Shown: positions 25,350 through 33,132 of the stretch, piece after piece
How the letters are laid out: every line of letters starts with the position of its first letter
Numbering within the stretch: the first letter of the stretch is position 1
Assembly (NCBI GenBank): GCA_026706695.1
Contig: JAPOYE010000105.1
Location: forward strand, 1-35,202
Source: Candidatus Dadabacteria bacterium
GTDB lineage: Bacteria; Desulfobacterota_D; UBA1144; Nemesobacterales; Nemesobacteraceae
Length of the DNA stretch: 35,202 nt
Direction of reading: 5' to 3'
Made by a program: the position numbers and the translations under genes
The notes under the pieces: generated by a model
What the model saw: the letters and a program-made list of their open reading frames with translations, nothing else
The model's database searches: none
What the model was told of the DNA's origin: nothing

Positions 25350-25691
25350 CTAACCCTTCAGACCTTTACCTATTATTACTATCACCACGGAAGTCAAGCC
25401 TATCATTAAACCATATATATTCAGTTTTGCAAATACGAGCAGGACCGTTATTATCGCAAGCAGCGCGAGCATTTTTGCGACCAGTATGAACATGGAAAAC
25501 GCAAGTGAATATCTTTTTTCCGCAAGCGCTTTTACGACGAATTTTATAGCTACGTAATCGAGCAGAAAAAGGACCCCCGCAACCGCTATGGCCACCGCCA
25601 TTTCCCTTTCTCCGATGGCGATATTCACGACGAAAAGAAGCGCCGTTACGGCCAGGGACAGTTTCTCAACGCCGAAATCAAGGTTTTTCAT
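25350..25691 (-). CDS. atpI: ATP synthase subunit I (AtpI family)
   Basis: The 113-residue protein has four membrane helices in the compact AtpI/UncI pattern, with a conserved basic turn between helices 2 and 3 (KFVVKALAEKRYS). AtpI assists c-ring assembly and ion supply but is not part of the final enzyme. Its ATG (25689-25691) overlaps the last 14 bases of the upstream AtpZ-like frame, and atpB follows after 2 bases. The sequence is weakly conserved as usual for the family, so the call rests partly on position. Confidence 0.82.
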   Translation of the reverse strand: MKNLDFGVEKLSLAVTALLFVVNIAIGEREMAVAIAVAGVLFLLDYVAIKFVVKALAEKRYSLAFSMFILVAKMLALLAIITVLLVFAKLNIYGLMIGLTSVVIVIIGKGLKG

Positions 25692-25905
25692 CGTTTCCGT
25701 CTTTTCTTTCCTGCCTCAGTTTGAGTGTCCGTAAAAGCAGAGTCAGTCCCGCTATCACTCCGCACACAAGACCTAGCAGGGTAAAGAAGGGGAAAGAGGT
25801 GTCAAGTTTTTCGTCGATGTAGTTGCCGAGGAAGAGCCCGGCTATGACGGAGAAGGCGAACTCAATCCCGATTACGGTGAAAAAAAGCCAGTTAGGATTT
25901 CTGAT
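25678..25905 (-). CDS. atpZ: AtpZ-like small membrane protein with no canonical start codon
   Basis: This ~75-residue frame has two membrane helices with the AtpZ/AtpI-associated pattern: IGIEFAFSVIAGLFLGNYID, then DTSFPFFTLLGLVCGVIAGL, followed by a basic charged tail. It sits between hemL and atpI, where atpZ belongs. No ATG, GTG, TTG or CTG is in frame between the last upstream stop and the first helix. The best candidate is ATC at 25905-25903, two bases past the hemL stop, with GGGGGAG about 6 bases before it, near-ideal spacing. Alternatives are a sequencing error or reading through from hemL. The stop is at 25678-25680 and overlaps atpI by 14 bases. Confidence 0.72.
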   Translation of the reverse strand: MRNPNWLFFTVIGIEFAFSVIAGLFLGNYIDEKLDTSFPFFTLLGLVCGVIAGLTLLLRTLKLRQERKDGNDEKP

Positions 25906-25906
25906 T

Positions 25907-27199
25907 TTACTCTCCCCCGGAAATTTCCCGAAGCGACTCGCGGATTGCCTGCAGCGTAAGGTCTATCTGCTTTTTCGTGTGCGCGGTCGAAACGAACACG
26001 CTTTCGAACTGAGACGGCGGGAACATGACTCCGTTTTGAAGAAGATTTCTGAAGAATCTCGCGTATTTCGCAGTATCGCATCCGAGCGCCCCTGCGTAGT
26101 CCGTTACCCTCTTGCCGGTGAAAAACACGGTGAACATGGAGCCGACAGAATTTACGGTGGCGTCAATGCCAAGCTCTGCTATTATTTCCCTTATTCCGGA
26201 TACAAGAGAGGCGGTCAGGCTCTCAAGACGCCTGTAGGTTCTCGGGTTAAGTTCTTTTACCGTCGCAATTCCCGCCGCCATGGCGAGCGGATTTCCCGAG
26301 AGGGTACCCGCCTGGTACATGGGACCTTCAGGCGAAACCATCCGCATTATTTCCGCGCTTGCCCCGTACGCCCCTACCGGGAGCCCTCCCCCTATTATTT
26401 TCCCGAGACAGGTTATGTCCGGGACTACGCCGAACAGTTCCTGCGCGCCTCCTCTTGCGAGACGGAAACCCGTTATTACCTCGTCGAAGATGAGAACCGC
26501 TCCGTGTTTTTTGCATGTGGAGCGCAATTTTCTGAGGAAGTTTTTCTCGGGAGTTACCACTCCCATGTTTCCCGCCACGGGTTCGATTATCACTCCGGCA
26601 ATCTTTTCGGGGTACTTCTCGAAAAGCCTTTTGACGGAATCTATGCTGTTGTACCGGGCAAGCAGCGTTCTGTTCACAAACGATTTCGGGACCCCGGCGC
26701 TGCTTGGATTTCCGAAAGTCGTGGCTCCCGAACCGGATTTCACGAGCAGAAAATCCGAGTGTCCGTGGTAGCATCCCTCGAACTTGATTATGTATTCCCT
26801 TCCGGTGACCGTTCTTGCAAGCCTTATGGCACTCATGGTGGCCTCGGTTCCGGAATTGGTAAGGCGAACTTTCTCAATCGAGGGGAAGTGCCTTGCTATC
26901 AGCGCGGCAAGATCCGTTTCCAGTTCGCAAGGGGCACCGAAGCTCGTTCCCAGGGGAAGCCTTTCCCCGACGGCACCTACCACCGAGGGATGGGAGTGTC
27001 CCAGGATCAGCGGACCCCATGAGGCCACGTAGTCGATGAACCTGTTCCCGTCGGCGTCATATACGTAGGAACCTTCGGCCCTTGATACAAAGAGCGGCGA
27101 ACCTCCCACGGCCGCAAAAGATCTCACGGGACTGTTTACCCCGCCCACAAGCACGTTTCTTGCCCTGCGAAAAAGCTTCTCTGAGTTGATGGTTTTCAT
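25907..27199 (-). CDS. hemL: Glutamate-1-semialdehyde 2,1-aminomutase
   Basis: The 430-residue PLP enzyme makes 5-aminolevulinate from glutamate-1-semialdehyde in the C5 heme/cobalamin route. The N-terminal GGVNSPVRSFAAVGG motif, LTNSGTEATMSAIRLART, the ILIFDEVITGFRLARGGAQ block and CLGKIIGGGLPVGAYG (with the PLP Lys) are all family-typical. B12 is needed by the mutase in this window, which fits an active tetrapyrrole route. It starts 34 bases after cpoB, and its TAA stop is two bases before the unusual AtpZ-like start. Confidence 0.97.
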   Translation of the reverse strand: MKTINSEKLFRRARNVLVGGVNSPVRSFAAVGGSPLFVSRAEGSYVYDADGNRFIDYVASWGPLILGHSHPSVVGAVGERLPLGTSFGAPCELETDLAALIARHFPSIEKVRLTNSGTEATMSAIRLARTVTGREYIIKFEGCYHGHSDFLLVKSGSGATTFGNPSSAGVPKSFVNRTLLARYNSIDSVKRLFEKYPEKIAGVIIEPVAGNMGVVTPEKNFLRKLRSTCKKHGAVLIFDEVITGFRLARGGAQELFGVVPDITCLGKIIGGGLPVGAYGASAEIMRMVSPEGPMYQAGTLSGNPLAMAAGIATVKELNPRTYRRLESLTASLVSGIREIIAELGIDATVNSVGSMFTVFFTGKRVTDYAGALGCDTAKYARFFRNLLQNGVMFPPSQFESVFVSTAHTKKQIDLTLQAIRESLREISGGE

Positions 27200-27233
27200 A
27201 AAAACGGTTCGGTGTCGACCACGGCCGGAGCTT

Positions 27234-28049
27234 TTATTCTCCCGGCGTGGACAAGGTCTTAAGGTGTTCTTTCGCCGTTGCGGCTTCGGGTGAGTCCGGG
27301 TATGCCTCGATCAGAGATTCGAAAAAGAGACTCGCCTCGTTCGGTTTCCCTATTTTCAAGAGTGCGATTCCCTGATTGAGTTGGCAAAGCGGGATTTTAG
27401 GGCTGGCGGGCCAGGTTTCGATTATGTTCTGGTATTCGAGGATGGCCTCCTCGTAGAATTTTTCCTTGAAGTAGGAATCCGCGATGAGGAACATCGCGTC
27501 CGCGGCCTCATCGCTTCTGGGGGCGGCGGCAAGGTACTCTCGAAGCAACGCCCTTGCGGCCTCATAGTTACCGTCGGCAAACTTTTTTAGGCCCAGTTCG
27601 TAGTTCTCCTTGGGGTCTTTTTCCGCGGGGGCTGGCTCAGTTGCGGGTTCCCCGCCCGGACTTTCAGAAGCTTGCTCAGAAGGCGCGGCGGGAGGTGCCT
27701 GCGGTTGCGGAACCGGGGCCTGAGACTTGGCCTCTGCCATTGCCGACATCCCGGTTTCTATTTTTTTGAACCGTTCTTCGCTCTGAGCATGCATTTCGCC
27801 TATTATCTGCTCGAGTTCCAGAAGCTTGTTTTCGAATTCGAAAATCTTTTCGTTAAGATTAAGGATATTGTCTTCTTTTTTAACTTCTGCCTTCAGCCAG
27901 TCGATATCCTTCTGCATCTTCTTGATGTTCGTTTCAGCTTCCCTTTGCCTCGAGTAAAGAAAATCCAGGTCTCCTTCCGATGCTACGCAACCGTACATGA
28001 ACACGGAAGAAAACAATACTGCGGCGACGGCCAGATATTTTTTTCTCAT
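27234..28049 (-). CDS. cpoB: CpoB/YbgF-like lipoprotein (Tol-Pal associated)
   Basis: The 271-residue protein has a lipobox (VFMYGC, Cys21), a trimerising coiled coil (about residues 35-95), a long Pro/Ala/Glu-rich linker (about 105-140) and a C-terminal TPR-like domain with repeated tetratricopeptide helices (NYELGLKKFADGNYEAARALLREYL and following). This is the CpoB layout, which links Tol-Pal to peptidoglycan synthesis at division, except that E. coli CpoB is not lipidated. Its ATG overlaps the upstream pal stop by one base (TAATG). Lipidation here would tether it to the membrane. Confidence 0.88.
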   Translation of the reverse strand: MRKKYLAVAAVLFSSVFMYGCVASEGDLDFLYSRQREAETNIKKMQKDIDWLKAEVKKEDNILNLNEKIFEFENKLLELEQIIGEMHAQSEERFKKIETGMSAMAEAKSQAPVPQPQAPPAAPSEQASESPGGEPATEPAPAEKDPKENYELGLKKFADGNYEAARALLREYLAAAPRSDEAADAMFLIADSYFKEKFYEEAILEYQNIIETWPASPKIPLCQLNQGIALLKIGKPNEASLFFESLIEAYPDSPEAATAKEHLKTLSTPGE

Positions 28050-28819
28050 TAGTTTTCTGAGGAATTATTGTCAGAGAGGGCCATGAAGTGTCCTCGCCTG
28101 TTACGGCTGTACGCCTCATCCGATGTTCCCTCTTGCCATATTTCCGTTTCTCCCTTGCTGATGGAGTGAAGCATGTCGGGAGACACACCTTTTCCGATCA
28201 TGTATTTTTTGATCTCATCCGCTCTTTTCTTTCCAAGGGAGAGGTTGTATTCCTCGGTCCCGCGGATGTCGCAGAAACCGAAGACGAGAATGAATTTGAT
28301 TTTGTCTTTGTTTTTTTCGAAGATGCTTATGTTGCCGTCAATTGCCTCCATTGCCTCTTCCGATATCTCCGCGCTGTCGAATTCGAAGAACACGTCCGAG
28401 GTGGGAAGGTTTATCAGGTTTTCCTTGGAGAAGGCGTCGCTGAGCAGGGATTTCCGTATTTCCTGGGCCTCTTCGTCAAAGCCCTCCATGAAGGCGCCTT
28501 CCCTGGCGGCGCCGATTGCCTGCGTGGCCTTCAGTTCCGCTTGAGAGAGGACCTTCTCGGCTTCCTCAAGTTCCCCTTCGCTTATAAGCTCTTGGGCCAT
28601 CTCGAAAAGCTTTTGTGCCTCTTCATACTCCCAAGTGTCTTCGGCACCCTCCGCCCGGGCTTCCTCAAGCATCTCCGATACCGCCATGACCCTGTCCTGA
28701 GTGCCCGCCGGTTCTTCAGCCGGGGGAGCAGTGGCGGGAACTCTCTTCGAGCACCCCGAGACGTGCAGGACACCAACGACCAGAAAAAGAAAAGCGACCG
28801 CCGGAATTATTTTTCTCAT
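28049..28819 (-). CDS. pal: Pal-like OmpA-domain lipoprotein with extra helical domain
   Basis: The ~256-residue product starts with a lipobox (VLHVSGC). The C-terminal OmpA/MotB domain is Pal-like: VFFEFDSAEISEEA, FGFCDIRGTEEYN, LSLGKKRADEIKKYM and SRNRRGHFM, and binds peptidoglycan. Typical Pal is about 170 residues; the extra ~90 between the anchor and the OmpA domain form acidic, heptad-rich helices (EEAQKLFEMAQELISEGELEE) resembling the DUF4398 type. The ATG at 28819 is preferred over the longer open frame because it starts the signal peptide; a promoter lies upstream at 28887-28915. cpoB follows with a one-base overlap; tolQRAB are not in the window. Confidence 0.9.
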   Translation of the reverse strand: MRKIIPAVAFLFLVVGVLHVSGCSKRVPATAPPAEEPAGTQDRVMAVSEMLEEARAEGAEDTWEYEEAQKLFEMAQELISEGELEEAEKVLSQAELKATQAIGAAREGAFMEGFDEEAQEIRKSLLSDAFSKENLINLPTSDVFFEFDSAEISEEAMEAIDGNISIFEKNKDKIKFILVFGFCDIRGTEEYNLSLGKKRADEIKKYMIGKGVSPDMLHSISKGETEIWQEGTSDEAYSRNRRGHFMALSDNNSSEN

Positions 28820-28886
28820 AGTCAGGGTTTCAGTCCGTTTAAAAGACACTGTCGCATTATAGCGGGTAAACTTAAAAGACGGGGTT

Positions 28887-28915
28887 ACTATAGCACACGG
28901 GGGATGTTTTTTCAA
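28887..28915 (-). promoter_or_regulatory. Sigma70-type promoter of pal-cpoB-hemL-atp
   Basis: On the minus strand TTGAAA (28915-28910) and TATAGT (28892-28887) are 17 bases apart, about 70 bases before the pal ATG. A second TATAAT lies closer to the gene without a good -35. Confidence 0.55.
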
Positions 28916-28961
28916 TCTTCCCGCGGCATTTTCTGCCGGGGACAAAAAAAGGAGTTTTTCA

Positions 28962-29537
28962 GTGAATGACGGGCCTTCAGTTTGCGGGGTTTTCTGGCAT
29001 AACTGCCCTGTGGTGATCATAACCAGCAGGCGGGAGGATGAGATAAACGGCCAGGTAGCGACGACGCTTGTCACCTCCTCCATAGTTCACACCGTGCCCA
29101 GGCTTCTTATGGGGATATGGAAGAGAAATCACACCCACGGGTTCATAATGGAAAGCAGGAATCTCGTGGTGCATCTTCTCAGGAGGGATCAGATCGCTCT
29201 GGTGCGGAACTTCGGCTTTTATTCGGGCAGGGACAAAAAAAAGTTTATCGGCCTAGACCATTTCAAGGGCAGAAACGGCTGCCCCGTCCTAAAGGGAATA
29301 CATTCCTATGTGGAGTGCTCGGTGCTCAACGCCATGGACGGCGGAGACATGACCGCTTTTCTGGTAAGCGTGGACTACGGGGAGATAATGAGGGGAGGGG
29401 AGTGGATGACGCTTGCGGACTTCTACTCTCTGGCTCCCGAGCAGTGGGTGATTGAGTACGGCCAGAAGCTCATGGAGTCGGTGAGTTTCTCCATGCCGAT
29501 AATACACAAGATAAGCCACGAGCCGTTTCAGCCGTGA
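28962..29537 (+). CDS. Flavin reductase-like (FMN-binding split-barrel) protein
   Basis: The 191-residue protein has the flavin reductase-like fold: PVVIITSRREDEINGQVATTLVTSSIVHTVPRLLMGIWKRNHT is the FMN-binding front, followed by NLVVHLL and the second-half strands ending SVDYGEI. Such proteins reduce free flavin or act as stand-alone FMN proteins (DIM6/NTAB class); the partner is not known. The start is GTG 28962 with AGGAG upstream. It is divergent from pal, whose promoter occupies the space between. Convergent with fxsA. Confidence 0.84.
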   Translation: MNDGPSVCGVFWHNCPVVIITSRREDEINGQVATTLVTSSIVHTVPRLLMGIWKRNHTHGFIMESRNLVVHLLRRDQIALVRNFGFYSGRDKKKFIGLDHFKGRNGCPVLKGIHSYVECSVLNAMDGGDMTAFLVSVDYGEIMRGGEWMTLADFYSLAPEQWVIEYGQKLMESVSFSMPIIHKISHEPFQP

Positions 29538-29557
29538 GCGGGCGCCGTTTCGGACCC

Positions 29558-29956
29558 TCAGCGTATTATTATGGTTGCGGAGCCTGAACTTCTCTCCGCG
29601 TATTTCTTAAGCCTGCTTTGAAGTTTTTTCTTGAACCAGTCCCTGGTAAAGGGAATAAGAAGGGAGAAGCCAAGAAGATCGGTAAGCAGCCCGGGTGTGA
29701 GAAGCACAACCCCTCCCACGAGTACGAGAAGACCGTTTATGAGGCTTTCCGTGGGCGGCCTGCCCTCGGCGACCTCCGCTCTTATCGCGCTTATGACCTG
29801 CGTTCCCTGACTTCTGGCAAGCGCCGCTCCCAGCACCCCCGTCGCTATGACTATGAATATGGTCGGCCAGAGCCCTATTACGTTCCCGAGCTTTATGAGC
29901 AGGGCGAGCTCAACGAGCGGAACCACGGTGAACAGAATTAGGAGTCTTGCGAACAT
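29558..29956 (-). CDS. fxsA: FxsA family membrane protein
   Basis: The 132-residue protein matches FxsA: an N-terminal pair of helices with VPLVELALLIKLGNVIG and TIFIVIATGVLGAALARSQG, then LLVLVGGVVLLTPGLLTDLLGF, the family hallmark, and a basic, probably cytoplasmic tail (KKKLQSRLKKY). FxsA proteins alter phage exclusion in E. coli, but the general role is unknown. The ATG at 29956 is chosen because the longer open frame to 30241 overlaps the divergent lipoprotein gene and adds unrelated residues. No clear Shine-Dalgarno. Confidence 0.87.
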   Translation of the reverse strand: MFARLLILFTVVPLVELALLIKLGNVIGLWPTIFIVIATGVLGAALARSQGTQVISAIRAEVAEGRPPTESLINGLLVLVGGVVLLTPGLLTDLLGFSLLIPFTRDWFKKKLQSRLKKYAERSSGSATIIIR

Positions 29957-30026
29957 CTGAAGTTGTTTAGAGATAAATCCCGGTTGTCTGTACGGTATAA
30001 TAATATATCCGGAGGAAAATGCCGAA

Positions 30027-30773
30027 TTGCCGATGGGAAAGCCGACTTCGCAAAGAAAAGTTTTCATATCTTTTCTGCTTGTCTTGTGTCTGGGAGCGGG
30101 GGGATGCCGGCTCTTCAGGTTCCTCGATGTAAAAGGCCAACTCGGGAATTTCAGCGAGAATTTCAGCGTGAGCGACCACGACGGTCTCCGCCTCACCTTC
30201 AAAAACCCCGTACTGCTCACAGGAGACGTCGAGTGGCTCATGGTCTACTCGCCGCCCGTAAAAACCCGTGTTGCCGTGGACACCCAGCTCTGGACCTATC
30301 ATCTGGTGAAGAAGTACCCGGGCAGGAAGAGCGAAAGCGGAAATTTCGATCTGGCCATGGGGATGAAGCTTTGTCAGGGAAGGCTCTGCGAGGTTGTCTT
30401 TCCCGAGCGTCTCACCAAGTATATAAACAAGGAAGTTCTCGGGAAGGTGATGGGTTCGGTGGGCGGCGCGGAAGTGAAAAAGCTTGAGAAGACAAGCACC
30501 GCGGCCGTAAGATCCCTTGAACCCGAGGAAATCCCGAACTTCTCCGAAGTGATAGAGATTCTCGGCCGCCCGTACGCAAAGCTAAACCAGGAAGGCGGCG
30601 GTGTCTTCGTCTACAAGTACAGGCTTCTGGAAAAAACCCCGGAAGGGAAATACATCGTGTTCAGGCTTCTTCTCAGCTTTGATGAAAAAACGGAGAAGCT
30701 AAAAAAACTGGTGCTTCCGCTCAGAAGCGTGGAGCTTACGATGAATTTCGAGCCGGACGTGGCGCGAAAATGA
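30027..30773 (+). CDS. Predicted lipoprotein, unknown function
   Basis: The ~248-residue product has a type II signal peptide (RKVFISFLLVLCLG) and a lipobox ending LGAGGC, so it should be membrane-anchored in the periplasm. The mature part has beta-rich segments (GLRLTFKNPVLLTGDVEWL) and a C-terminal domain ending VLPLRSVELTMNFEP. I recognise no family. TTG 30027 has GGAGGA at a reasonable 10-base distance; ATG 30033 is the alternative and gives the same signal peptide. Its stop overlaps the ispE start (ATGA at 30770-30773), so it is coupled to that gene, although no functional link is evident. Confidence 0.72.
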   Translation: MPMGKPTSQRKVFISFLLVLCLGAGGCRLFRFLDVKGQLGNFSENFSVSDHDGLRLTFKNPVLLTGDVEWLMVYSPPVKTRVAVDTQLWTYHLVKKYPGRKSESGNFDLAMGMKLCQGRLCEVVFPERLTKYINKEVLGKVMGSVGGAEVKKLEKTSTAAVRSLEPEEIPNFSEVIEILGRPYAKLNQEGGGVFVYKYRLLEKTPEGKYIVFRLLLSFDEKTEKLKKLVLPLRSVELTMNFEPDVARK

Positions 30774-31636
30774 GTTTTGTGAAGCTTCTCTCTCCCGCAA
30801 AGGTGAACCTGTTTCTGAGGATTCTCGGAAAACGCCCCGACGGCTACCACGAGATACAGTCGATACTTCAGCCTGTAAGTCTCTTTGACGAGGTGAGTCT
30901 TTCGGTAGAACCGGGGAAGGGGTCAGGTCTTTTGTGCTCGGGGAGGGAAATGCCCTCCGGAGGAGACAATCTTGCCGTGGCCGCCTCCCGCCTTTATCTT
31001 GAAGAAGCCGGGATTCGAAAAAAGGTCTCCATAGGGATAAAAAAGAATATTCCCCTAGGTGCCGGCCTTGGCGGGGGAAGCTCAAACGCCGCGGCGGTTT
31101 TGGTGGGCCTGAACAGGATCCTCGGGGAATTTACCGACCGGAACCTGCTCCGGATGGCCGCATCTCTCGGAGCAGACGTTCCGTTTTTTGTAAGATCCAC
31201 CTCTTCGTTTGTCGAGGGAGCGGGGGAGAAGGTGAAGGTGCTTTCTCGTTTTCCGCTTTTTCACTACGTTATCATTTTCCCGCGAAAAAGCCTCTCTACC
31301 AGGGAGGTATACAGCAGGTGGGAACCTCCTTCCCGCCCGCCTGAGAGAATTGATGCCGTTTCGCTGGCCGGGAGCTTCCACCGGGGAGATCTTCCGCTTA
31401 AAAACGGACTTGAGGACACAGTCTTCGGGATTTTTCCGGAAATCCTTTCCCTGAGGGAAACTTTCCGGTCGCTCGGGGTCCGCTTCGCGCTCGTCTCGGG
31501 GAGCGGCTCGTCGGTTTTTTCCGTTTTCAGAAAGCGGCGGGAGGCTGAGGAAATCCACGAGTATCTGGCGACGTCTTCAGAGTTCGATGTTTTTCTCGCA
31601 AGCGGGATAAGCGGCTGGCACTTTCTTGCTGACTGA
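30770..31636 (+). CDS. ispE: 4-diphosphocytidyl-2-C-methyl-D-erythritol kinase
   Basis: The 288-residue GHMP kinase phosphorylates CDP-methylerythritol in the MEP isoprenoid pathway. The family signatures are present: SPAKVNLFLRILGKRPDGYHEI at the N-terminus (here broken only for length), the ATP-binding PLGAGLGGGSSNAAA, and a C-terminal VSGSGSSVFSVF. It shows that isoprenoids (and hence the polyprenyl chain made by the synthase at 8003) come from the MEP route. It overlaps the upstream lipoprotein gene by four bases. Confidence 0.95.
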   Translation: MSFVKLLSPAKVNLFLRILGKRPDGYHEIQSILQPVSLFDEVSLSVEPGKGSGLLCSGREMPSGGDNLAVAASRLYLEEAGIRKKVSIGIKKNIPLGAGLGGGSSNAAAVLVGLNRILGEFTDRNLLRMAASLGADVPFFVRSTSSFVEGAGEKVKVLSRFPLFHYVIIFPRKSLSTREVYSRWEPPSRPPERIDAVSLAGSFHRGDLPLKNGLEDTVFGIFPEILSLRETFRSLGVRFALVSGSGSSVFSVFRKRREAEEIHEYLATSSEFDVFLASGISGWHFLAD

Positions 31637-31694
31637 GCCTCTTTTGCCCGGATTCCGGGCGAAAACTCGTCCCCTGGAGGACCGTCTGTTTTGC

Positions 31695-31723
31695 TTGACG
31701 CGAGAAGGGGTCAACACTATAAT
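31695..31723 (+). promoter_or_regulatory. Strong sigma70-type promoter of the SRCR/Cache pair
   Basis: TTGACG (31695-31700) and TATAAT (31718-31723) with the optimal 17-base spacer; five of six and six of six consensus bases. Transcription would start near 31730, about 50 bases before the ATG at 31783. Confidence 0.75.
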
Positions 31724-31782
31724 AGGGAGGGGGGAGCAGTTTGGAAAACAGGTGTATTTGTCAAGGAATTACGGAGGTTCAG

Positions 31783-33063
31783 ATGCTGGGAAAACTCAGA
31801 AACGTATTCTGGAGAGGGAAAAGAGGTGAACCGCGTTCCGGGAGAAAATCCGCGGAACCCATGGATATGCCGCGCGTCCTGATTGCGGCCGCCGGGTTTC
31901 TGCTTGGGCTTCTGCTCATGGGCGGACCCGCAGACGTAAGCACGCAGGAAACATACGCCGACGGGGACCTTAGACTGGTGGATGTTAGTACAGGCACCGT
32001 GGTAGATCTCAGTACTGCTACCGCGCCCTCGGGCAGGCTTGAGATATTCGATGATCCCGACGCCGACGGCACCGGCGAATGGAAGGGCATATGCGATGAC
32101 GGGCTCGGGACCCTGGGAAAAGCGCAGGACAACAACATCCGCGTGATCGGCAGGCAGGAGGCCCGCGTGGCGTGCCGCCAGCTGGGCTTTTCAGGGGGGA
32201 CTCCGATTGTCAGGCTCGCGCATCCCTCAAGCTCCGCGCTAGACCCGTCCGCGTATTACCTGCTTGATGACCTTGAGTGCTCAGGCTCTGAAGACAGGAT
32301 TCTCGGCGAAGGAAAGTGCAAGCACCTGTCGCGCGGGCAGAACGACTGCGGTAAAAATGAGGCTTTCGGCGTCACATGCGCCGCCCCGACCTCAAACAAT
32401 GATGCCGTAGGCCATACAGCTATCAGGGGCACCGAAACCAAAACAGGGGTAACCGTGACCGCCGATCACTCGGGGATTACTGACGCGGACGGAAAACCCA
32501 CGGCCGAAAGCGCGTTTTCCTATCAGTGGATAAGGTCCGATATAGCCTGGAACGAAACGACAATCACGGGCGCGACCGCTTCCACTTATACCTTTCAGGA
32601 AGAGGATGAGGAAGAGTGGGTCAAGGTCAGGGTCCGTTTCACCGATAACGCGGGCAACGCGGAAGAGGTGGAAAGCTTTGAAGTGGGGCCTGTCTACACG
32701 AACAAGCCCGACGGCAGCCTCAGATTGCTTCGTACCATTAATACCGGCACCGGCCAGGTATCCGGTCCCAACGAGGGACTGCTCCAGATATTTGACGAAC
32801 AAAGCAAGCGATGGAAGGGAGTATGCGATGACAGCTGGGACGATCAGGACGCGGGGGTGGCGTGCCGGCAGCTTGACTACCAGGCTGGAGGCACCGCGGA
32901 TGGCGAGATAATCTGGCTTGGATATCCTCCGCTTCTCTATCTGCTTGATGAAGTGGGGTGCGACGGTACGGAAAACACGCTGCTTGAATGCGACCACGCG
33001 GGACGGGGAGTGCACGACTGCACCGCCTGGGAGTACGCGGGCGTCACATGCGTGCCGAACTGA
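31783..33063 (+). CDS. Exported SRCR-Ig-like-SRCR protein
   Basis: The ~426-residue protein has a basic N-terminus and one hydrophobic segment (about 32-46), a signal anchor or long signal peptide. Two scavenger-receptor cysteine-rich domains follow, each with six Cys: SRCR1 (about 58-188) with WKGICDD and ACRQLGF, and SRCR2 (about 300-426) with WKGVCDD, ACRQLDY and a final AGVTC. Between them lies an Ig-like domain (about 195-290) with SYQWIRSD and VRVRFTDNAGNAEE, a type repeated in bacterial surface proteins. SRCR is common in animals and rare in bacteria. ATG 31783 is chosen because GGAGG lies 5 bases before it. It is transcribed with the Cache-like gene from the 31695 promoter. No ligand is known. 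Confidence 0.85.
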   Translation: MLGKLRNVFWRGKRGEPRSGRKSAEPMDMPRVLIAAAGFLLGLLLMGGPADVSTQETYADGDLRLVDVSTGTVVDLSTATAPSGRLEIFDDPDADGTGEWKGICDDGLGTLGKAQDNNIRVIGRQEARVACRQLGFSGGTPIVRLAHPSSSALDPSAYYLLDDLECSGSEDRILGEGKCKHLSRGQNDCGKNEAFGVTCAAPTSNNDAVGHTAIRGTETKTGVTVTADHSGITDADGKPTAESAFSYQWIRSDIAWNETTITGATASTYTFQEEDEEEWVKVRVRFTDNAGNAEEVESFEVGPVYTNKPDGSLRLLRTINTGTGQVSGPNEGLLQIFDEQSKRWKGVCDDSWDDQDAGVACRQLDYQAGGTADGEIIWLGYPPLLYLLDEVGCDGTENTLLECDHAGRGVHDCTAWEYAGVTCVPN

Positions 33064-33132
33064 TTTCCGGTGAAGATTGGTTGGTGCTGCAGAGTTTTCG
33101 CCGCGTGAGACCCTGCGGCTTGGAGAGATACC

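Noticed and set aside
25872-26081. 69-codon minus-strand frame overlapping the hemL 3' end
   Set aside because: It lies almost entirely inside hemL in another frame and ends before the AtpZ-like helices; treated as a shadow.
25823-27022. 399-codon plus-strand open frame opposite hemL
   Set aside because: It is the antisense shadow of a well-conserved hemL; Arg/Tyr-rich translation with no domain.
28820-29083. Longer Pal start at 29083
   Set aside because: It would place ~88 residues before the signal peptide and overlaps the flavin reductase gene and the pal promoter.
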